Source of the DNA: Emcibacter sp.
Lineage (GTDB): Bacteria > Pseudomonadota > Alphaproteobacteria > Sphingomonadales > Emcibacteraceae
Length of the DNA stretch: 64,000 bases
Direction of reading: 5' to 3'
Assembly (NCBI GenBank): GCA_021741205.1
Contig: JAIOYI010000001.1
Span: 372,001 to 436,000, forward strand
Under the pieces are notes generated by a model. It searched no databases and had not been told where the DNA came from. It worked only from the letters and a program-made list of their open reading frames with translations. Shown here piece by piece: positions 1-10,176 of this stretch. The stretch's first letter is position 1, and the number at the start of each line of letters is the position of its first letter. The position numbers and the translations under genes were made by a program.

Positions 1-412
1 TATAGGGCATGCCAGCCCCGCAAGTAACCCCATGAACCAAGCCTTGAGCACGGGAAAGAACCCCCTCAAGGATAGTTTCTGCGCCACCCATTTCCCACAA
101 TACATTAATATGAATACGGCCATTGCCGCCCGCCAAATCATGAGCCTGTCTTATTTGAGTAAGACCACCCGATATGGCATAATCGATTAATTCCTTATGG
201 CGTTCGATACGTGTTTTTCCGTGATAAATCTGAGGAATGACATTCCCCGCATCATCGAAACTATCCGCATTAACACAACTGACAGTGCCAACACCACCTG
301 CTGCGGCCCATGCCCCTGCGCTCTTGCCGTTCGTTGCAGAAATCCCTTTACCACCCTCTACAAGCGGTAAGACCTCTTTTCCAGACATCATCAACGGTTT
401 TAGTAAACTCAT
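1..412 (-). CDS. Nitronate monooxygenase family flavoprotein (5' part only)
   Basis: About 137 N-terminal residues read from ATG at 412 leftwards; the rest lies outside the window. The translation begins MSLLKPLMMSGKEVLPLVEGG and contains ATNGKSAGAWAAAGGVGTVS, HINVLWEMGG and HGVTCGAGMPY. These match the FMN-dependent nitronate monooxygenase / 2-nitropropane dioxygenase-like family, a TIM barrel in which such glycine-rich segments bind FMN. Members oxidise nitronates (nitroalkane anions) to carbonyl compounds and nitrite; the substrate of this subtype is inferred, not shown. AGGA five bases before the ATG is a plausible ribosome site. The gene follows pnp in the same direction after 139 bases and may be read from its own promoter. 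Family call fairly sure, substrate uncertain. Confidence 0.8.
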   Translation of the reverse strand, partial: MSLLKPLMMSGKEVLPLVEGGKGISATNGKSAGAWAAAGGVGTVSCVNADSFDDAGNVIPQIYHGKTRIERHKELIDYAISGGLTQIRQAHDLAGGNGRIHINVLWEMGGAETILEGVLSRAQGLVHGVTCGAGMPY

Positions 413-551
413 ACCTGTCCTAACCTACTACCACCAGTTCCCGCCACCCAGTATCTATAATATGGCTGGATGGTTATCATCCCTATATAAGAATGATCCC
501 ATTCCTATACAAGAACATAGCCTCACCCAGCCTTAATCATGGCAAAGAAAA

Positions 552-2678
552 TTATTCTTCTTCACCGTCTTTTTCTGGCGCATCTTCACCGGTTTCTTGG
601 TTAACCGCACGACGACTTAAACGTACTTTTCCGCGATCATCTATACCCAAAACCTTGACTTTAATAATATCGCCTTCTTTAACCACATCAGAAACCTGTT
701 TGACCCGATGATTTTCAAGTTCACTGATATGAACCAATCCATCCCGATTACCTAGGAAATTAACAAAAGCACCAAAATCAACGGTTTTGACGACTTTACC
801 TTCGTAAATTTTACCCACTTCAGGCTCGGCAACAATGCCCTCAATCCATTTCAACGCGGCCTCAATAGCAGACAGGTCAGAAGAAGATACTTTAATGGTA
901 CCGTCATCTGCGATATCAACCTTAGCACCCGTCACTTCACAGATTTCACGGATGACTTTGCCACCCGTTCCAATGACTTCACGGATTTTTTCACGGTTAA
1001 TCTGAATGGTTTCAATGCGAGGTGCATGATCGCTCATTTCTGTACGAGCACCCGACAGAGCGTTATTCATTTCGTTTAGGATATAGGCACGACCTTCGGA
1101 GGCTTGCTTTAAGGCAACGTCCATAATATTGCGGGTAATGCCCGTAATCTTAATATCCATCTGAAGTGATGTAATGCCTTCGCTGGTTCCAGCAACCTTA
1201 AAGTCCATATCACCAAGATGATCCTCATCACCCAGAATATCAGACAAAACAGCATAATCATCACCCTCTTTGATCAAACCCATAGCAATGCCAGAAACGG
1301 GACGTTTTAACGGAACCCCCGCATCCATCATAGCAAGAGAGGCGCCGCATACAGACGCCATAGAGGATGATCCATTAGATTCTGTAATCTCAGAAACCAC
1401 ACGGATTGTATAAGGGAATTCACTGTGATCAGGCAGAACCGCATGCAAGGCACGCCAAGCAAGCTTACCATGACCAATTTCACGGCGACCCGTTCCCCCC
1501 ATGCGACCGACTTCACCCACAGAATAGGGTGGGAAGTTATAATGCAGCATGAAGCGTTCTTTATAGGTACCCGTTAGTGCATCAATAAATTGTTCATCAT
1601 CACCCGTTCCAAGTGTTGTCACAACAACCGCCTGCGTTTCGCCCCGTGTAAATAGAGCAGAACCATGCGTACGGGGCAGAATGTTAACTTCTGATGATAT
1701 TTGACGAACCGTATCCAAAGCACGACCATCAATACGCTTTTTGGTTTTAATAATGTCACCACGAACAATGGTTTTTTCGAGCTTCTTCAGAAGATCACCG
1801 ACCAACCCGGCTTGAGCGACATCATCATTTTCGACCAATTCCGCTTTGATGCGGTCCTTGATTTCACCAATTTTTGTGGAGCGTACTTGTTTTACCGTTT
1901 CACCGTAAGCAGCCCTAAGATCGGCTTCTGCAAGTTTAGCAATTTTAGCGGCTAATTTCGAATGATCTGCTGCTTCTGGCAATTCTATAGGGTCTTTCGC
2001 CCCAAGTTCAGCAAGCTCAATAATCGCATCAATAACAGGTTGCATCTGTTCATGGCCGAACATAACCGCACCGAGCATGATTTCTTCTGAAAGCTCATTC
2101 GCTTCTGATTCAACCATGAGAACCGCATCTCTTGTTCCTGCGACAACCAGATCAAGATCAGATTGTTCCAACTGTTCAAAGGTTGGATTGAGAACATATT
2201 CGCCCTCAATATAACCGACCCGAGCCGCCCCAATAGGCCCCATAAAAGGCAAGCCAGAAAGCGTCAAAGCCGCACTGGCACCCACCAGAGCAACAATATC
2301 AGGATTATTTTCCAGATCATGAGACATAACCGTACAAACAATCTGAGTTTCATTTTTAAATTCTTTAACAAACAAAGGACGAATAGGTCGATCAATTAAC
2401 CGACATGTCAATGTTTCTGCTTCTGAGGGACGTCCTTCACGCTTAAAAAAGCCACCTGGTATTTTACCAGCGGAATAGGCACGTTCCTGATAATTCACGG
2501 TGAGAGGGAAAAAATCAATTCCAGCCTTTGCCGTCTTTTCAGCAACGGCCGTACTTAAACAAGATGTTTCACCGTAACTCACCATCACAGCACCATCAGC
2601 CTGACGGGCCACATGACCCGTTTCGAGAATGAGCGTCCGTCCGCCCCATTGAATTTCTTTTCTATGTATTTCAAACAT
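552..2678 (-). CDS. pnp: Polynucleotide phosphorylase
   Basis: 708 residues, the normal family length. PNPase is a trimeric 3'-5' exoribonuclease that uses phosphate to degrade RNA, releasing nucleoside diphosphates, and is a degradosome component. Seen in order: first RNase PH-like core (start [21 protein letters not shown]), an alpha-helical linker, the second catalytic RNase PH core ([21 protein letters not shown], then [15 protein letters not shown]), a KH domain with the GxxG loop in [10 protein letters not shown] near residue 565, and a C-terminal S1 domain ([21 protein letters not shown]). The tail is acidic. It lies downstream of rpsO, the classical arrangement in which PNPase autoregulates its own message. 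A hairpin lies between the two genes. Confidence 0.98.
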   Translation of the reverse strand: MFEIHRKEIQWGGRTLILETGHVARQADGAVMVSYGETSCLSTAVAEKTAKAGIDFFPLTVNYQERAYSAGKIPGGFFKREGRPSEAETLTCRLIDRPIRPLFVKEFKNETQIVCTVMSHDLENNPDIVALVGASAALTLSGLPFMGPIGAARVGYIEGEYVLNPTFEQLEQSDLDLVVAGTRDAVLMVESEANELSEEIMLGAVMFGHEQMQPVIDAIIELAELGAKDPIELPEAADHSKLAAKIAKLAEADLRAAYGETVKQVRSTKIGEIKDRIKAELVENDDVAQAGLVGDLLKKLEKTIVRGDIIKTKKRIDGRALDTVRQISSEVNILPRTHGSALFTRGETQAVVVTTLGTGDDEQFIDALTGTYKERFMLHYNFPPYSVGEVGRMGGTGRREIGHGKLAWRALHAVLPDHSEFPYTIRVVSEITESNGSSSMASVCGASLAMMDAGVPLKRPVSGIAMGLIKEGDDYAVLSDILGDEDHLGDMDFKVAGTSEGITSLQMDIKITGITRNIMDVALKQASEGRAYILNEMNNALSGARTEMSDHAPRIETIQINREKIREVIGTGGKVIREICEVTGAKVDIADDGTIKVSSSDLSAIEAALKWIEGIVAEPEVGKIYEGKVVKTVDFGAFVNFLGNRDGLVHISELENHRVKQVSDVVKEGDIIKVKVLGIDDRGKVRLSRRAVNQETGEDAPEKDGEEE

Positions 2679-2709
2679 ATATCTTAAACCTTAAACCTAC
2701 GATTTTTAT

Positions 2710-2740
2710 GCTCTGGCCAAGGCCCATCCTAAGCCAGAGC
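2710..2740 (-). promoter_or_regulatory. Hairpin in the rpsO-pnp intergenic leader
   Basis: Perfect 8-bp inverted repeat GCTCTGGC / GCCAGAGC with a 15-base loop, lying between the rpsO stop and the pnp start on the transcribed strand. No uridine run follows, so it is not a typical terminator. In enterobacteria a structured rpsO-pnp spacer is cut by RNase III and used for PNPase autoregulation; the same role here is inferred from position only. Confidence 0.5.
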
Positions 2741-2815
2741 AATTTAAAAATCTGTTGCATGACCCCTATGGCCATACATAATTTCTGCATTTCTTCACGC
2801 GGTATAGTGCGGTGA

Positions 2816-3085
2816 TTATTTACGCAGTCCAAGGCGCTTAATCAGTTCCTGATAGCGACCTTCATCTTTCGATTTCAAATAACTTAACAAACTGCGACGT
2901 TTATTGACAAGCATCAATAGGCCGCGGCGTGAATGGTTATCTTTTTTATGAGTTTTAAAGTGCTCTGTTAGATTAACAATTCTGTCTGTTAGAATGGAAA
3001 CCTGCACTTCGGGGGAACCTGTATCACCTTTGCAAATAGCAAATTCGTTAATGAGTTCCTGTTTTCTTTCTGCTGTAATCGACAT
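2816..3085 (-). CDS. rpsO: 30S ribosomal protein S15
   Basis: 89 residues, the usual S15 length, starting [17 protein letters not shown]15 is a primary 16S rRNA binder of the small-subunit platform. Conserved stretches [27 protein letters not shown] and [12 protein letters not shown] are present. The ATG at 3085 is preferred over the GTG one codon upstream because the AAGGAG ribosome site lies six bases from the ATG but only three from the GTG. The gene sits between truB and pnp in the standard order. Confidence 0.97.
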   Translation of the reverse strand: MSITAERKQELINEFAICKGDTGSPEVQVSILTDRIVNLTEHFKTHKKDNHSRRGLLMLVNKRRSLLSYLKSKDEGRYQELIKRLGLRK

Positions 3086-3104
3086 CACATACTCCTTATA
3101 TAAA

Positions 3105-4013
3105 TTAAATGTTAAACACCCGCACTGGTTTCAAAATTGTCTCATGCATCACAACGTCCGTTTCACATAGCGCCACAAGACGCCCGTCAGTCATGACCTT
3201 AACAATCCCCGGTGCAATGGGGCTTGAGATTTTAAGTTTCTGTCCATGGGACAATAACTTTGCTTGTTCTTCTGTAACGGCCAGTGCCAAGATGTCGTCC
3301 AGCACGGTCACCACAGGAAGAATCCAATCCTCAGGCGGCGCACTATGACCTAATTCATGAAGCTTTTCCAGTGAAATCGACTTAATTAAATCAAAGGGGC
3401 CTACACGGGTACGTCTTAGAGCCGAAACATATCCACATGTTCCGAGTTTTTCTGCTATATCACGTGACAGAGACCTAACATAGGTACCTTTGCCGCAATC
3501 TAAGCGGAAGCTTGCCTTATCACCCTCATAATGAATGAGATCGAGCGCAAAAACATCCACTTCACGGGATTTTATTGTAACCACCTCTCCCGCACGGGCC
3601 ATGTCATAGGCCCGTTTGCCATCAATTTTTACCGCACTATAGATGGGGGGAACCTGAGTTATACGGCCTATAAACTGCGGTAAAATATCCAGAATCTCTT
3701 GATGGGAAGGGCGTTTGTCACTGGTGGCAACAATGTCACCCTCTGCATCATCCGTTGCGCGTGCCTCGCCAAAGGTCACGGTAAATTGATAAGTTTTTTG
3801 GGCATCCATAATAAAAGGAATTGTTTTTGTCGCCTCGCCAAGAGCAATAGGCAAAATTCCCGTGGCAAGCGGATCAAGCGTGCCGCCATGGCCAATTTTT
3901 TTCGCATGGGTCTCAAAACGACATTTCCCCACAACTTGGGTCGAGGTCATTCCAAGCGGTTTATCAATAACGAGCCAACCGTCAAGTTTAATGCCTTTTC
4001 GGGTACGGGCCAA
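3105..4013 (-). CDS. truB: tRNA pseudouridine(55) synthase
   Basis: About 302 residues. TruB converts U55 of the tRNA T-loop to pseudouridine. The start region [14 protein letters not shown] and the catalytic segment [15 protein letters not shown] (with the nucleophilic Asp) are family hallmarks. [11 protein letters not shown] is a later conserved motif, and the C-terminal ~70 residues fit the small PUA-like RNA-binding domain. The start is a TTG at 4013, two bases after the rbfA stop. No clear Shine-Dalgarno precedes it, which suggests translational coupling to rbfA. No ATG nearby would give the expected N terminus. Confidence 0.95.
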   Translation of the reverse strand: MARTRKGIKLDGWLVIDKPLGMTSTQVVGKCRFETHAKKIGHGGTLDPLATGILPIALGEATKTIPFIMDAQKTYQFTVTFGEARATDDAEGDIVATSDKRPSHQEILDILPQFIGRITQVPPIYSAVKIDGKRAYDMARAGEVVTIKSREVDVFALDLIHYEGDKASFRLDCGKGTYVRSLSRDIAEKLGTCGYVSALRRTRVGPFDLIKSISLEKLHELGHSAPPEDWILPVVTVLDDILALAVTEEQAKLLSHGQKLKISSPIAPGIVKVMTDGRLVALCETDVVMHETILKPVRVFNI

Positions 4014-4015
4014 GG

Positions 4016-4474
4016 TCAGGCGCTTTCGTCTTTAAAATTCTGATCGTTTTCTTCTTCGCATTTCTCAGTTCTTGCCAAATCCTGAGCCACATGCGGACTA
4101 TGAAGCAATTGTTCAATGTGATCGGCCTCACCAAAACTTGAATCACTCGTAAATATCAGGTTTGGCATATATTTCATTCGCACCATATGAGACAGCTGTC
4201 CCCGAATATATTTATGGCAACGATTGAGCCCGTCAACGACTTCTTTTTCATGAACACCGCCAAGAGGCATGACATAAATAGTGGCATTTTTAAGATCTGG
4301 GCTACAACGAACCTCGGTCACGGTAACAGAAACCCCCGCAAGGCTTGGGTCGCGGATTTCACCACGGGCAAGAATATCAGACAGAGCATGGCGAATATTC
4401 TCACCAACCCTGAGCAATCTATGGCTCGGTCCTCGGTCATCTTTGGAACCATCATGATGATGTGATTTGGACAT
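4016..4474 (-). CDS. rbfA: 30S ribosome-binding factor A
   Basis: 152 residues. RbfA is a KH-fold assembly factor that binds the immature 30S subunit near the 5' end of 16S rRNA. Family signatures RVGENIRHALSDIL, VSVTVTEVRCSPDLKNATIYV and MRMKYMPNLIFTSDSSFGEADHI are visible in slightly varied form. A His/Lys-rich N terminus and an acidic C-terminal tail of about 25 residues extend beyond the core. The gene lies between infB and truB, with its stop two bases before the truB TTG. Confidence 0.94.
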   Translation of the reverse strand: MSKSHHHDGSKDDRGPSHRLLRVGENIRHALSDILARGEIRDPSLAGVSVTVTEVRCSPDLKNATIYVMPLGGVHEKEVVDGLNRCHKYIRGQLSHMVRMKYMPNLIFTSDSSFGEADHIEQLLHSPHVAQDLARTEKCEEENDQNFKDESA

Positions 4475-4510
4475 ATTATATCCTTAATAGTCAGAGAAGC
4501 TTATTCCCCG

Positions 4511-7066
4511 TTATAAAGTCCGCTCTATTTCTTCAACTTCGTAGCATTCAATAATGTCCCCTTTTTTCAGGTCATTATAGCTCGCAAAGTTCATGCCACA
4601 TTCCGTACCAGATTGGACTTCTTTCACATCATCCTTGAAACGACGCAAAGAACCAAGATCACCCTCAAAGATCACCACATCATCCCTGAGCAAACGAGCC
4701 CTCGCCCCTTTGCGAACGATACCATCCAATACCAAGCAGCCAGCGGCCTTACCCGTTTTGCCCGCTGAGAAGACATCAAGAATTTCAGCGCTACCCAAAA
4801 TTGTTTCTTTGAGTTCTGGCGCGAGCTTACCAGACATAACCGCCTTAATATCATCAACAAGATCATAAATCACAGAATAATAGCGGATTTCCACGCCTTC
4901 TTGATGAGCAAGTTCGGCCGCCTTACGGCTCGCCCTAACATTAAAGCCTAAAATAGGTGCATTAGATGCCGACGCAAGGGTCACATCAGATTCTGAAATG
5001 CCGCCCACCGCTGAATGCAGAATTTTTGCCTTAACTTCTTCGGTATTCATGCCTACCAATGCGCTTGTGATGGCCTCAGACGAGCCCTGCACATCGGCCT
5101 TAATAACCAATGGCACAATAGCCGCTTGTTTATTGCTTAATTTTTCAAACATCGCCTCAAGCGTTGCCTTAGGAGCGGCTTCCTTGATCAGTCTTTCTCT
5201 GTTCTGGCGGAACTCGGACACTTCTCGCGCCTTCATCTCACTATCCACAACGATAAAACTGTCGCCAGATCTTGGCAATCCATTCAAGCCCAATATTTCA
5301 ACAGGAACCGATGGACCAGCCTTTTTCACGCTGCGGCCCTGATCATTCAACATGGCACGAACCCGACCCCATTCGTTACCACAAACAAAAATATCACCGA
5401 TTCTCAATGTGCCCCGTTGTACCAATATTGTTGCCACAAGCCCCTGCCCCTTATCAAGGCGAGACTCAACCACCACACCATCGGCATTGCGCGTTTCATT
5501 AACCTTCAGGTCAAGTAATTCAGCCTGTAATTGTATGGCTTCTGCAAGTTTATCGAGGTTAGTTCCCTTTAATGCGGAAACTTCCACATCAAGAACCTCA
5601 CCCCCAAGATTTTCAACAAAAACCTCATGCTGTAACAAATCCTGACGGACTTTATTAGGGTTGGCACCTGGTTTGTCCATCTTGTTGATGGCCACAATGA
5701 TCGGAACATCAGCGGCCTTGGCATGGCTAATGGCTTCGATGGTTTGGGGTTTAATGCTGTCATCCGCCGCCACCACAAGAATAACAATATCGGTTGCCCT
5801 TGCCCCACGAGAACGCATAGCAGAGAAGGCCGCATGACCCGGCGTATCAAGGAAGGTGACCTTATTACCATTTGCCATACGAACTTGATACGCTCCAATA
5901 TGCTGGGTAATTCCGCCGGCCTCGCCCTTCACAACAGAAGATTTGCGGAAGGCATCAAGAATGGATGTTTTACCATGATCAACATGCCCCATCACCGTCA
6001 CCACAGGAGCCCGAGAGATCATTTCTTCTTCTAGGTCTTCTGGGCCTTCAAGATCAATTTCCACATCAGAGGCACTGATGCGTTTTACCTTATGGCCAAA
6101 TTCTTCAACAATAAGTTCCGCTGTATCTTGGTCAATTTCCTCAGCGGCCGTAGCCATAACGCCCATTTTCATCAATGACCGAATAACATCAACGGTTTTT
6201 TCCGTCATCCGATTGGACAATTCAGCAACCGTAATATGATCTGGAATAATAACTTCACGGAAAAGTTTTTTCTGATTTCCTGCGCCGCCCTTACGTTTTT
6301 CCTTCGCCCGCGCCCGTTTAAGCGCAGCAAAGCTTCGCTGACGTTCCTGCGTCTCTCCTGCTAAGGCCTGACTAACCGTCAGACGCCCTGTTCTTCTTGT
6401 CGGCTCCCCACGACCCCGAGAAGGTTTCACGCTTTCTGGAGATGTTTTGCTATCTTCTTCAAAAGGCTCTTTTTCCACGGGAGCATGTTTTTTAATGGCT
6501 GCTGGTTTTTTCTTGTCTTTATCAGCAAGCGCTTTTTTCTCTTCTTCCGCTTCTGCGATAGCCTGTAATTCTGATTCTATTTTCTTCTTGGTTTCAAGAT
6601 CGGCCTGAAATTTAGCGTCATCTTTGACAATTTTTTTAGCATCTTTAGTTTCTTTTTCAGCCTGTACGGATGCGGAGCCCGCACGAGCCGCATTTTCAAC
6701 AGCGCGTCTTTTTGCCGCCTCTAATTCTTTTTTATGTTGTTTTTCAGCCTCAATATTCGCAAGCTCTAAGGCCTGTGCGCGCACCTTTAATTCGCTTTCC
6801 GTTAATTGGCGCGCTGATGCGCTGTCATCTTTTGCGCCTGATGGAACAGGGGATATTATTTTTTTCTTGAGCTTGAGAACGGGGGATGCCTGCGCCACTT
6901 GTTCTTCGCCCGAAACTTCTCCTGGCTTCAGAATCAGTTTTTTCTTACGCTGTACAACCACATTGCCTGGCGTGCGTGCAGAAAGGGGGGCTGAAGAAGG
7001 ACTCAACTGTAATGTCTTCCTGCCCGAAATCGATAATGTTTTCTTTGTATTCTTATCGTCACTCAT
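4511..7066 (-). CDS. infB: Translation initiation factor IF-2
   Basis: 851 residues. IF-2 is the GTPase that delivers fMet-tRNA to the 30S subunit and promotes subunit joining. The N-terminal ~270 residues are low-complexity, charged and Ala/Lys/Glu-rich, with probable coiled coil. An IF2-N subdomain follows ([16 protein letters not shown]), then the G domain with [17 protein letters not shown] and NKMD, then domains II to IV ending [16 protein letters not shown]. Length and layout are typical of alphaproteobacteria. It is flanked by the YlxR-family gene upstream and rbfA downstream, as in the conserved nusA operon. Confidence 0.98.
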   Translation of the reverse strand: MSDDKNTKKTLSISGRKTLQLSPSSAPLSARTPGNVVVQRKKKLILKPGEVSGEEQVAQASPVLKLKKKIISPVPSGAKDDSASARQLTESELKVRAQALELANIEAEKQHKKELEAAKRRAVENAARAGSASVQAEKETKDAKKIVKDDAKFQADLETKKKIESELQAIAEAEEEKKALADKDKKKPAAIKKHAPVEKEPFEEDSKTSPESVKPSRGRGEPTRRTGRLTVSQALAGETQERQRSFAALKRARAKEKRKGGAGNQKKLFREVIIPDHITVAELSNRMTEKTVDVIRSLMKMGVMATAAEEIDQDTAELIVEEFGHKVKRISASDVEIDLEGPEDLEEEMISRAPVVTVMGHVDHGKTSILDAFRKSSVVKGEAGGITQHIGAYQVRMANGNKVTFLDTPGHAAFSAMRSRGARATDIVILVVAADDSIKPQTIEAISHAKAADVPIIVAINKMDKPGANPNKVRQDLLQHEVFVENLGGEVLDVEVSALKGTNLDKLAEAIQLQAELLDLKVNETRNADGVVVESRLDKGQGLVATILVQRGTLRIGDIFVCGNEWGRVRAMLNDQGRSVKKAGPSVPVEILGLNGLPRSGDSFIVVDSEMKAREVSEFRQNRERLIKEAAPKATLEAMFEKLSNKQAAIVPLVIKADVQGSSEAITSALVGMNTEEVKAKILHSAVGGISESDVTLASASNAPILGFNVRASRKAAELAHQEGVEIRYYSVIYDLVDDIKAVMSGKLAPELKETILGSAEILDVFSAGKTGKAAGCLVLDGIVRKGARARLLRDDVVIFEGDLGSLRRFKDDVKEVQSGTECGMNFASYNDLKKGDIIECYEVEEIERTL

Positions 7067-7130
7067 TCTTTAATCGCCTATTTTCGCCGTCATCTTACTT
7101 AAATTAAAAAAGAATCGACATGCCAATATA

Positions 7131-7859
7131 TCATAGCATAACAACTTTTTCATACCGTGAAAACTCATCAAAAAAGCTTTCTGTTATTCCACCTGGCAAC
7201 AAAGCCACATGCACCGCATTGGACAAACCCAATGTTTGACCCAACTGTTCGCGGCTGAACATATCAATCACCCGCAATTTATCAAGCACAATCCCTAATC
7301 CTGAACATATTTTACTACGTCCGTTGTCTGCGGCATCATTTGCTGTAATCAAAACACAACATTTATGAGCCTTTAGCGTGGCCCGAACCTTTTCAAATCC
7401 TGAAACCAAAAGCCCAGCCCTATTGACCAAACCCAAATAATCCAAACTTCTTTGTAACAGCAGTCTTGCCACCAAATCAGGCAAATTATCATCCACCTTA
7501 ATTTTTAATTTTGTCTCTTCTAGCGGCCCCTCCAAAGTTTCCACATCTTTAAGCTTTCGCACCGATGCGGCTTCTTTTGCAGCAAGTACCCGATGCCCAA
7601 AACGGATAAATATTTTCTTCTTCAGCGCCGTCTGTAATATATTTCCTTCCGCAAGAATCCATCCCCCTCGCCCAGGAAGTTTGCCAGCCACATCAGGTAT
7701 AACGTCACCTTCTGGGCCTACGACAAAGCGGATCAACCTATGAATTGGGTATGTTTCGCCCGTCACCAGACATTTTCTTTCCCTTACCTTGCTCACCTTA
7801 TCATTTTTAAGTCGAGCTGCTTTGGGGAGAATGTTTTTTGACACGCTTTTCTTACCCAA
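7131..7859 (-). CDS. YlxR-family RNA-binding protein with L7Ae-like C-terminal domain
   Basis: Up to 242 residues. The N-terminal ~100 residues carry the DUF448/YlxR fold: RKCLVTGETYPIHRLIRFV and a GRGGW turn. The C-terminal half (LGLVNRAGLLVSGFEKV, VLITANDAADNGRSK) resembles ribosomal L7Ae/L30e kink-turn binders. This two-domain form between nusA and infB is usual in alphaproteobacteria. YlxR proteins bind RNA, and some modulate RNase P or transcription elongation; which applies here is unknown. The only upstream start is TTG at 7859, where the ribosome site is poor, so a start a few codons downstream (for example GTG at codon 5) is possible. It lies 29 bases after nusA. Confidence 0.88.
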   Translation of the reverse strand: MGKKSVSKNILPKAARLKNDKVSKVRERKCLVTGETYPIHRLIRFVVGPEGDVIPDVAGKLPGRGGWILAEGNILQTALKKKIFIRFGHRVLAAKEAASVRKLKDVETLEGPLEETKLKIKVDDNLPDLVARLLLQRSLDYLGLVNRAGLLVSGFEKVRATLKAHKCCVLITANDAADNGRSKICSGLGIVLDKLRVIDMFSREQLGQTLGLSNAVHVALLPGGITESFFDEFSRYEKVVML

Positions 7860-7888
7860 TCCTGTCTTTAATCCGTTTCGGTCTTACC

Positions 7889-9457
7889 TTATTTTTCTAT
7901 GAGAGGCTCATCCTCTTTTGCGGCATCTTCTGTCGCATCTTCTTCATCAAACCAATGCGCCCGAGCCGCCATGATAATTTCATTCGCCTGAGTTTCATTC
8001 AGCCCCGCATCGCGCAATATACCATCTTCTGCACTAATCAGTTCATCAGCGGATAAATCACCAAGATCGTCCAAAGTTTTAATACCAGCCTCACCCAATG
8101 TCACAGCCATTGAAGCTGTCAAACCCTCTAGAGCAGCAACCTCATCCGTCACCCCAAGCGCCACACGTGATTTTTCAGATTCTACCGTCAAACGTTCCAA
8201 CGATTCACGGGCACGGTTTTGCAATTCTTCAACCAAATCCGCATCAAATCCCTCGATACCAGAAAATTCCTCTGGTGCCACATAGGCGACTTCTTCCATA
8301 TTGCGAAAGCCCTCCGCCACAAGTAACAGGGCTAGCGTTTCATCCACATCGAGCTGTTCAACAAATAATTCGGTACGCGCTTTGTATTCGGCCTGACGTT
8401 TTTCGGATTCAACTGCTTCGGTCATGATATCAACTTGCCAACCGCTGAGCTGAGAGGCGAGCCGTACATTTTGCCCACGACGACCAATGGCAAGGCTCAA
8501 CTGATCCTCGGCCACCACCACATCAATACGTTTTCTGTCTTCGTCCAGAACAACCTTTGACACCTCGGCAGGGGCAAGAGCGCTAATGATAAAGGTGGCA
8601 GGGTCTTCTGACCATTGAATGATATCAATTTTCTCGCCCGCCAATTCATTCACAACGGCCTGAACACGGCTTCCACGCATTCCCACACAGGCCCCAACAG
8701 GATCAATAGAATGATCTGCACTTTTTACCGCAATTTTAGCACGGCTTCCTGGATCACGGGCAACGCTCACAATTTCAATAATACCATCATAAATTTCGGG
8801 TACTTCTTGTGTGAAAAGTTTTGCCATAAAGTCCGGATGTGACCGTGATAAGAATATTTGTGGCCCTCTTGGTTCCCGACGCACATCAGCAATATAAGCC
8901 CGAATGCGGTCACCATTACGCATATGTTCCCTTGGAATCATTTGATCCCGACGGATAATAGCCTCTGCCTGTCCCACATCAACAATCACATTGCCATATT
9001 CAATACGTTTTACAACGCCATTAATAATTTCACCGATGCGTTCCTGATATTCATCAAATTGACGTTGACGTTCAGCGTCCCGCACTTTTTGCACGATAAC
9101 CTGTTTTGCCGTTTGAGCCGCTACCCGACCAAAATCAATAGGGGGCAATTCATCGGCAAGAAGATCACCAATAACCGCATCTTTCTTAAATTTCGCCGCA
9201 TCCTTCAGGGTCAATTCTGTTGCATGATTTTCCACATGTTCCACAACCTCCATAACCCGATATAATTTAATATCGCCGGTTTTGCGCTCGATATGTGCCT
9301 TTATTTCATTTTCCGCACCATAACGTGACCGTGCGGCCTTTTGAATGGCTTCTTCCAGAGCTTCGATCACGATCTCTTTATCAATATTTTTTTCCCGCGC
9401 AACCGCATCAGCAATTTGCAATAATTCAATTCTGTTGGCACTAACTGCAGTTGTCAT
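7889..9457 (-). CDS. nusA: Transcription termination/antitermination factor NusA
   Basis: About 522 residues from the preferred ATG at 9457, which has GGAG eight bases upstream; an ATG 18 bases earlier lacks a ribosome site. NusA binds RNA polymerase and nascent RNA and controls pausing, termination and antitermination. In order: N-terminal polymerase-binding domain (NRIELLQIADAVAREK), S1 domain (GEIINGVVKRIEYGNVIVDVG), KH1 and KH2 (VGACVGMRGSRVQAVVNEL; AIGRRGQNVRLASQLSGW) and two acidic helix-hairpin-helix repeats at the C terminus. The second gene of the rimP-nusA-ylxR-infB unit. Confidence 0.97.
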   Translation of the reverse strand: MTTAVSANRIELLQIADAVAREKNIDKEIVIEALEEAIQKAARSRYGAENEIKAHIERKTGDIKLYRVMEVVEHVENHATELTLKDAAKFKKDAVIGDLLADELPPIDFGRVAAQTAKQVIVQKVRDAERQRQFDEYQERIGEIINGVVKRIEYGNVIVDVGQAEAIIRRDQMIPREHMRNGDRIRAYIADVRREPRGPQIFLSRSHPDFMAKLFTQEVPEIYDGIIEIVSVARDPGSRAKIAVKSADHSIDPVGACVGMRGSRVQAVVNELAGEKIDIIQWSEDPATFIISALAPAEVSKVVLDEDRKRIDVVVAEDQLSLAIGRRGQNVRLASQLSGWQVDIMTEAVESEKRQAEYKARTELFVEQLDVDETLALLLVAEGFRNMEEVAYVAPEEFSGIEGFDADLVEELQNRARESLERLTVESEKSRVALGVTDEVAALEGLTASMAVTLGEAGIKTLDDLGDLSADELISAEDGILRDAGLNETQANEIIMAARAHWFDEEDATEDAAKEDEPLIEK

Positions 9458-9509
9458 ACCTTGAACTCCATCCATGTTGCGTTTAGCATATAATTCATCA
9501 ATTCACATA

Positions 9510-10001
9510 TTACTGGTTTGACGTCAAAGCCAGTAATTCATCTGTTAAAACTATTTTTGACCGATTTATATTATTAAAATCCACGTCAAAATCTTCACCG
9601 TCTACATTAATTCTTACCAAGTCACCCGTGATACCCAATAATTTACCTCTAAAGCGACGCCGATCATTCTCAGGAACTGATAATTCTATTTTAATTTCAT
9701 AGCCCACAAAATTTTCAAAATCTTTGCGTCTTGTTAGAGGCCTGTCAATGCCAGGCGTGCTGACCTCGAGCATATATTCGCCTGAAATTGGATCTTCTAC
9801 ATCCAAAATCACTGAAATTTCACGGCTTAACTTTGCACAATCCTCTATGGTCATTGTGCCGTCAGGCCGTTCTGCCATGACTTGCAAGGTTGATCCGCCG
9901 CCCGTGGGACTATTCAGTATCGCAATGCGCACAATTTCATAACCCAAAGCTTCTGCAATCGGGTCAATAATATTATGCAATTTTTCAATCTGTGACGACA
10001 T
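9510..10001 (-). CDS. rimP: Ribosome maturation factor RimP
   Basis: 163 residues from ATG at 10001 (MSSQIEKLHNIIDPIAEALG). RimP assists late 30S subunit maturation. Motifs GYEIVR, SREISVILDVEDPISGEYMLEVSTPGIDRPL (in part) and a C-terminal SH3-like domain with GEDFDVDFNNINRSKIV are visible. The open frame extends further upstream to 10073, but that extension would run through a strong transcription terminator and lacks a ribosome site, so it is rejected. It heads the rimP-nusA-infB operon. Confidence 0.93.
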   Translation of the reverse strand: MSSQIEKLHNIIDPIAEALGYEIVRIAILNSPTGGGSTLQVMAERPDGTMTIEDCAKLSREISVILDVEDPISGEYMLEVSTPGIDRPLTRRKDFENFVGYEIKIELSVPENDRRRFRGKLLGITGDLVRINVDGEDFDVDFNNINRSKIVLTDELLALTSNQ

Positions 10002-10049
10002 ACAGTATGTCCGTTTATCTATAAATATCTCATAAGATGGTTCTACAAA

Positions 10050-10081
10050 TAAAAAAGCAGGCCAGTGAAACACTTGCCCGC
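10050..10081 (-). terminator. Rho-independent terminator or attenuator between trmB and rimP
   Basis: On the minus strand a stem of 10 pairs in 11 positions (arms GCGGGCAAGTG and CACTGGCCTGC, loop TTT) is followed at once by six T residues. It lies about 100 bases after the trmB stop and about 50 bases before the rimP ATG. It either ends the metK-trmB transcript or acts as an attenuator in the rimP-nusA leader. Confidence 0.8.
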
Positions 10082-10176
10082 ACTTTAAAACATCTCAAGT
10101 GATTCGGTTGATATATATATAGTCTAATATAAAAGAACTTCAAGAGAATAGTATGATATGAGCCATGAGCCTTTGA

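Noticed and set aside
10002..10073. 24-residue N-terminal extension of RimP
   Set aside because: The extension crosses a strong rho-independent terminator, lacks a ribosome site and does not match the family N terminus.
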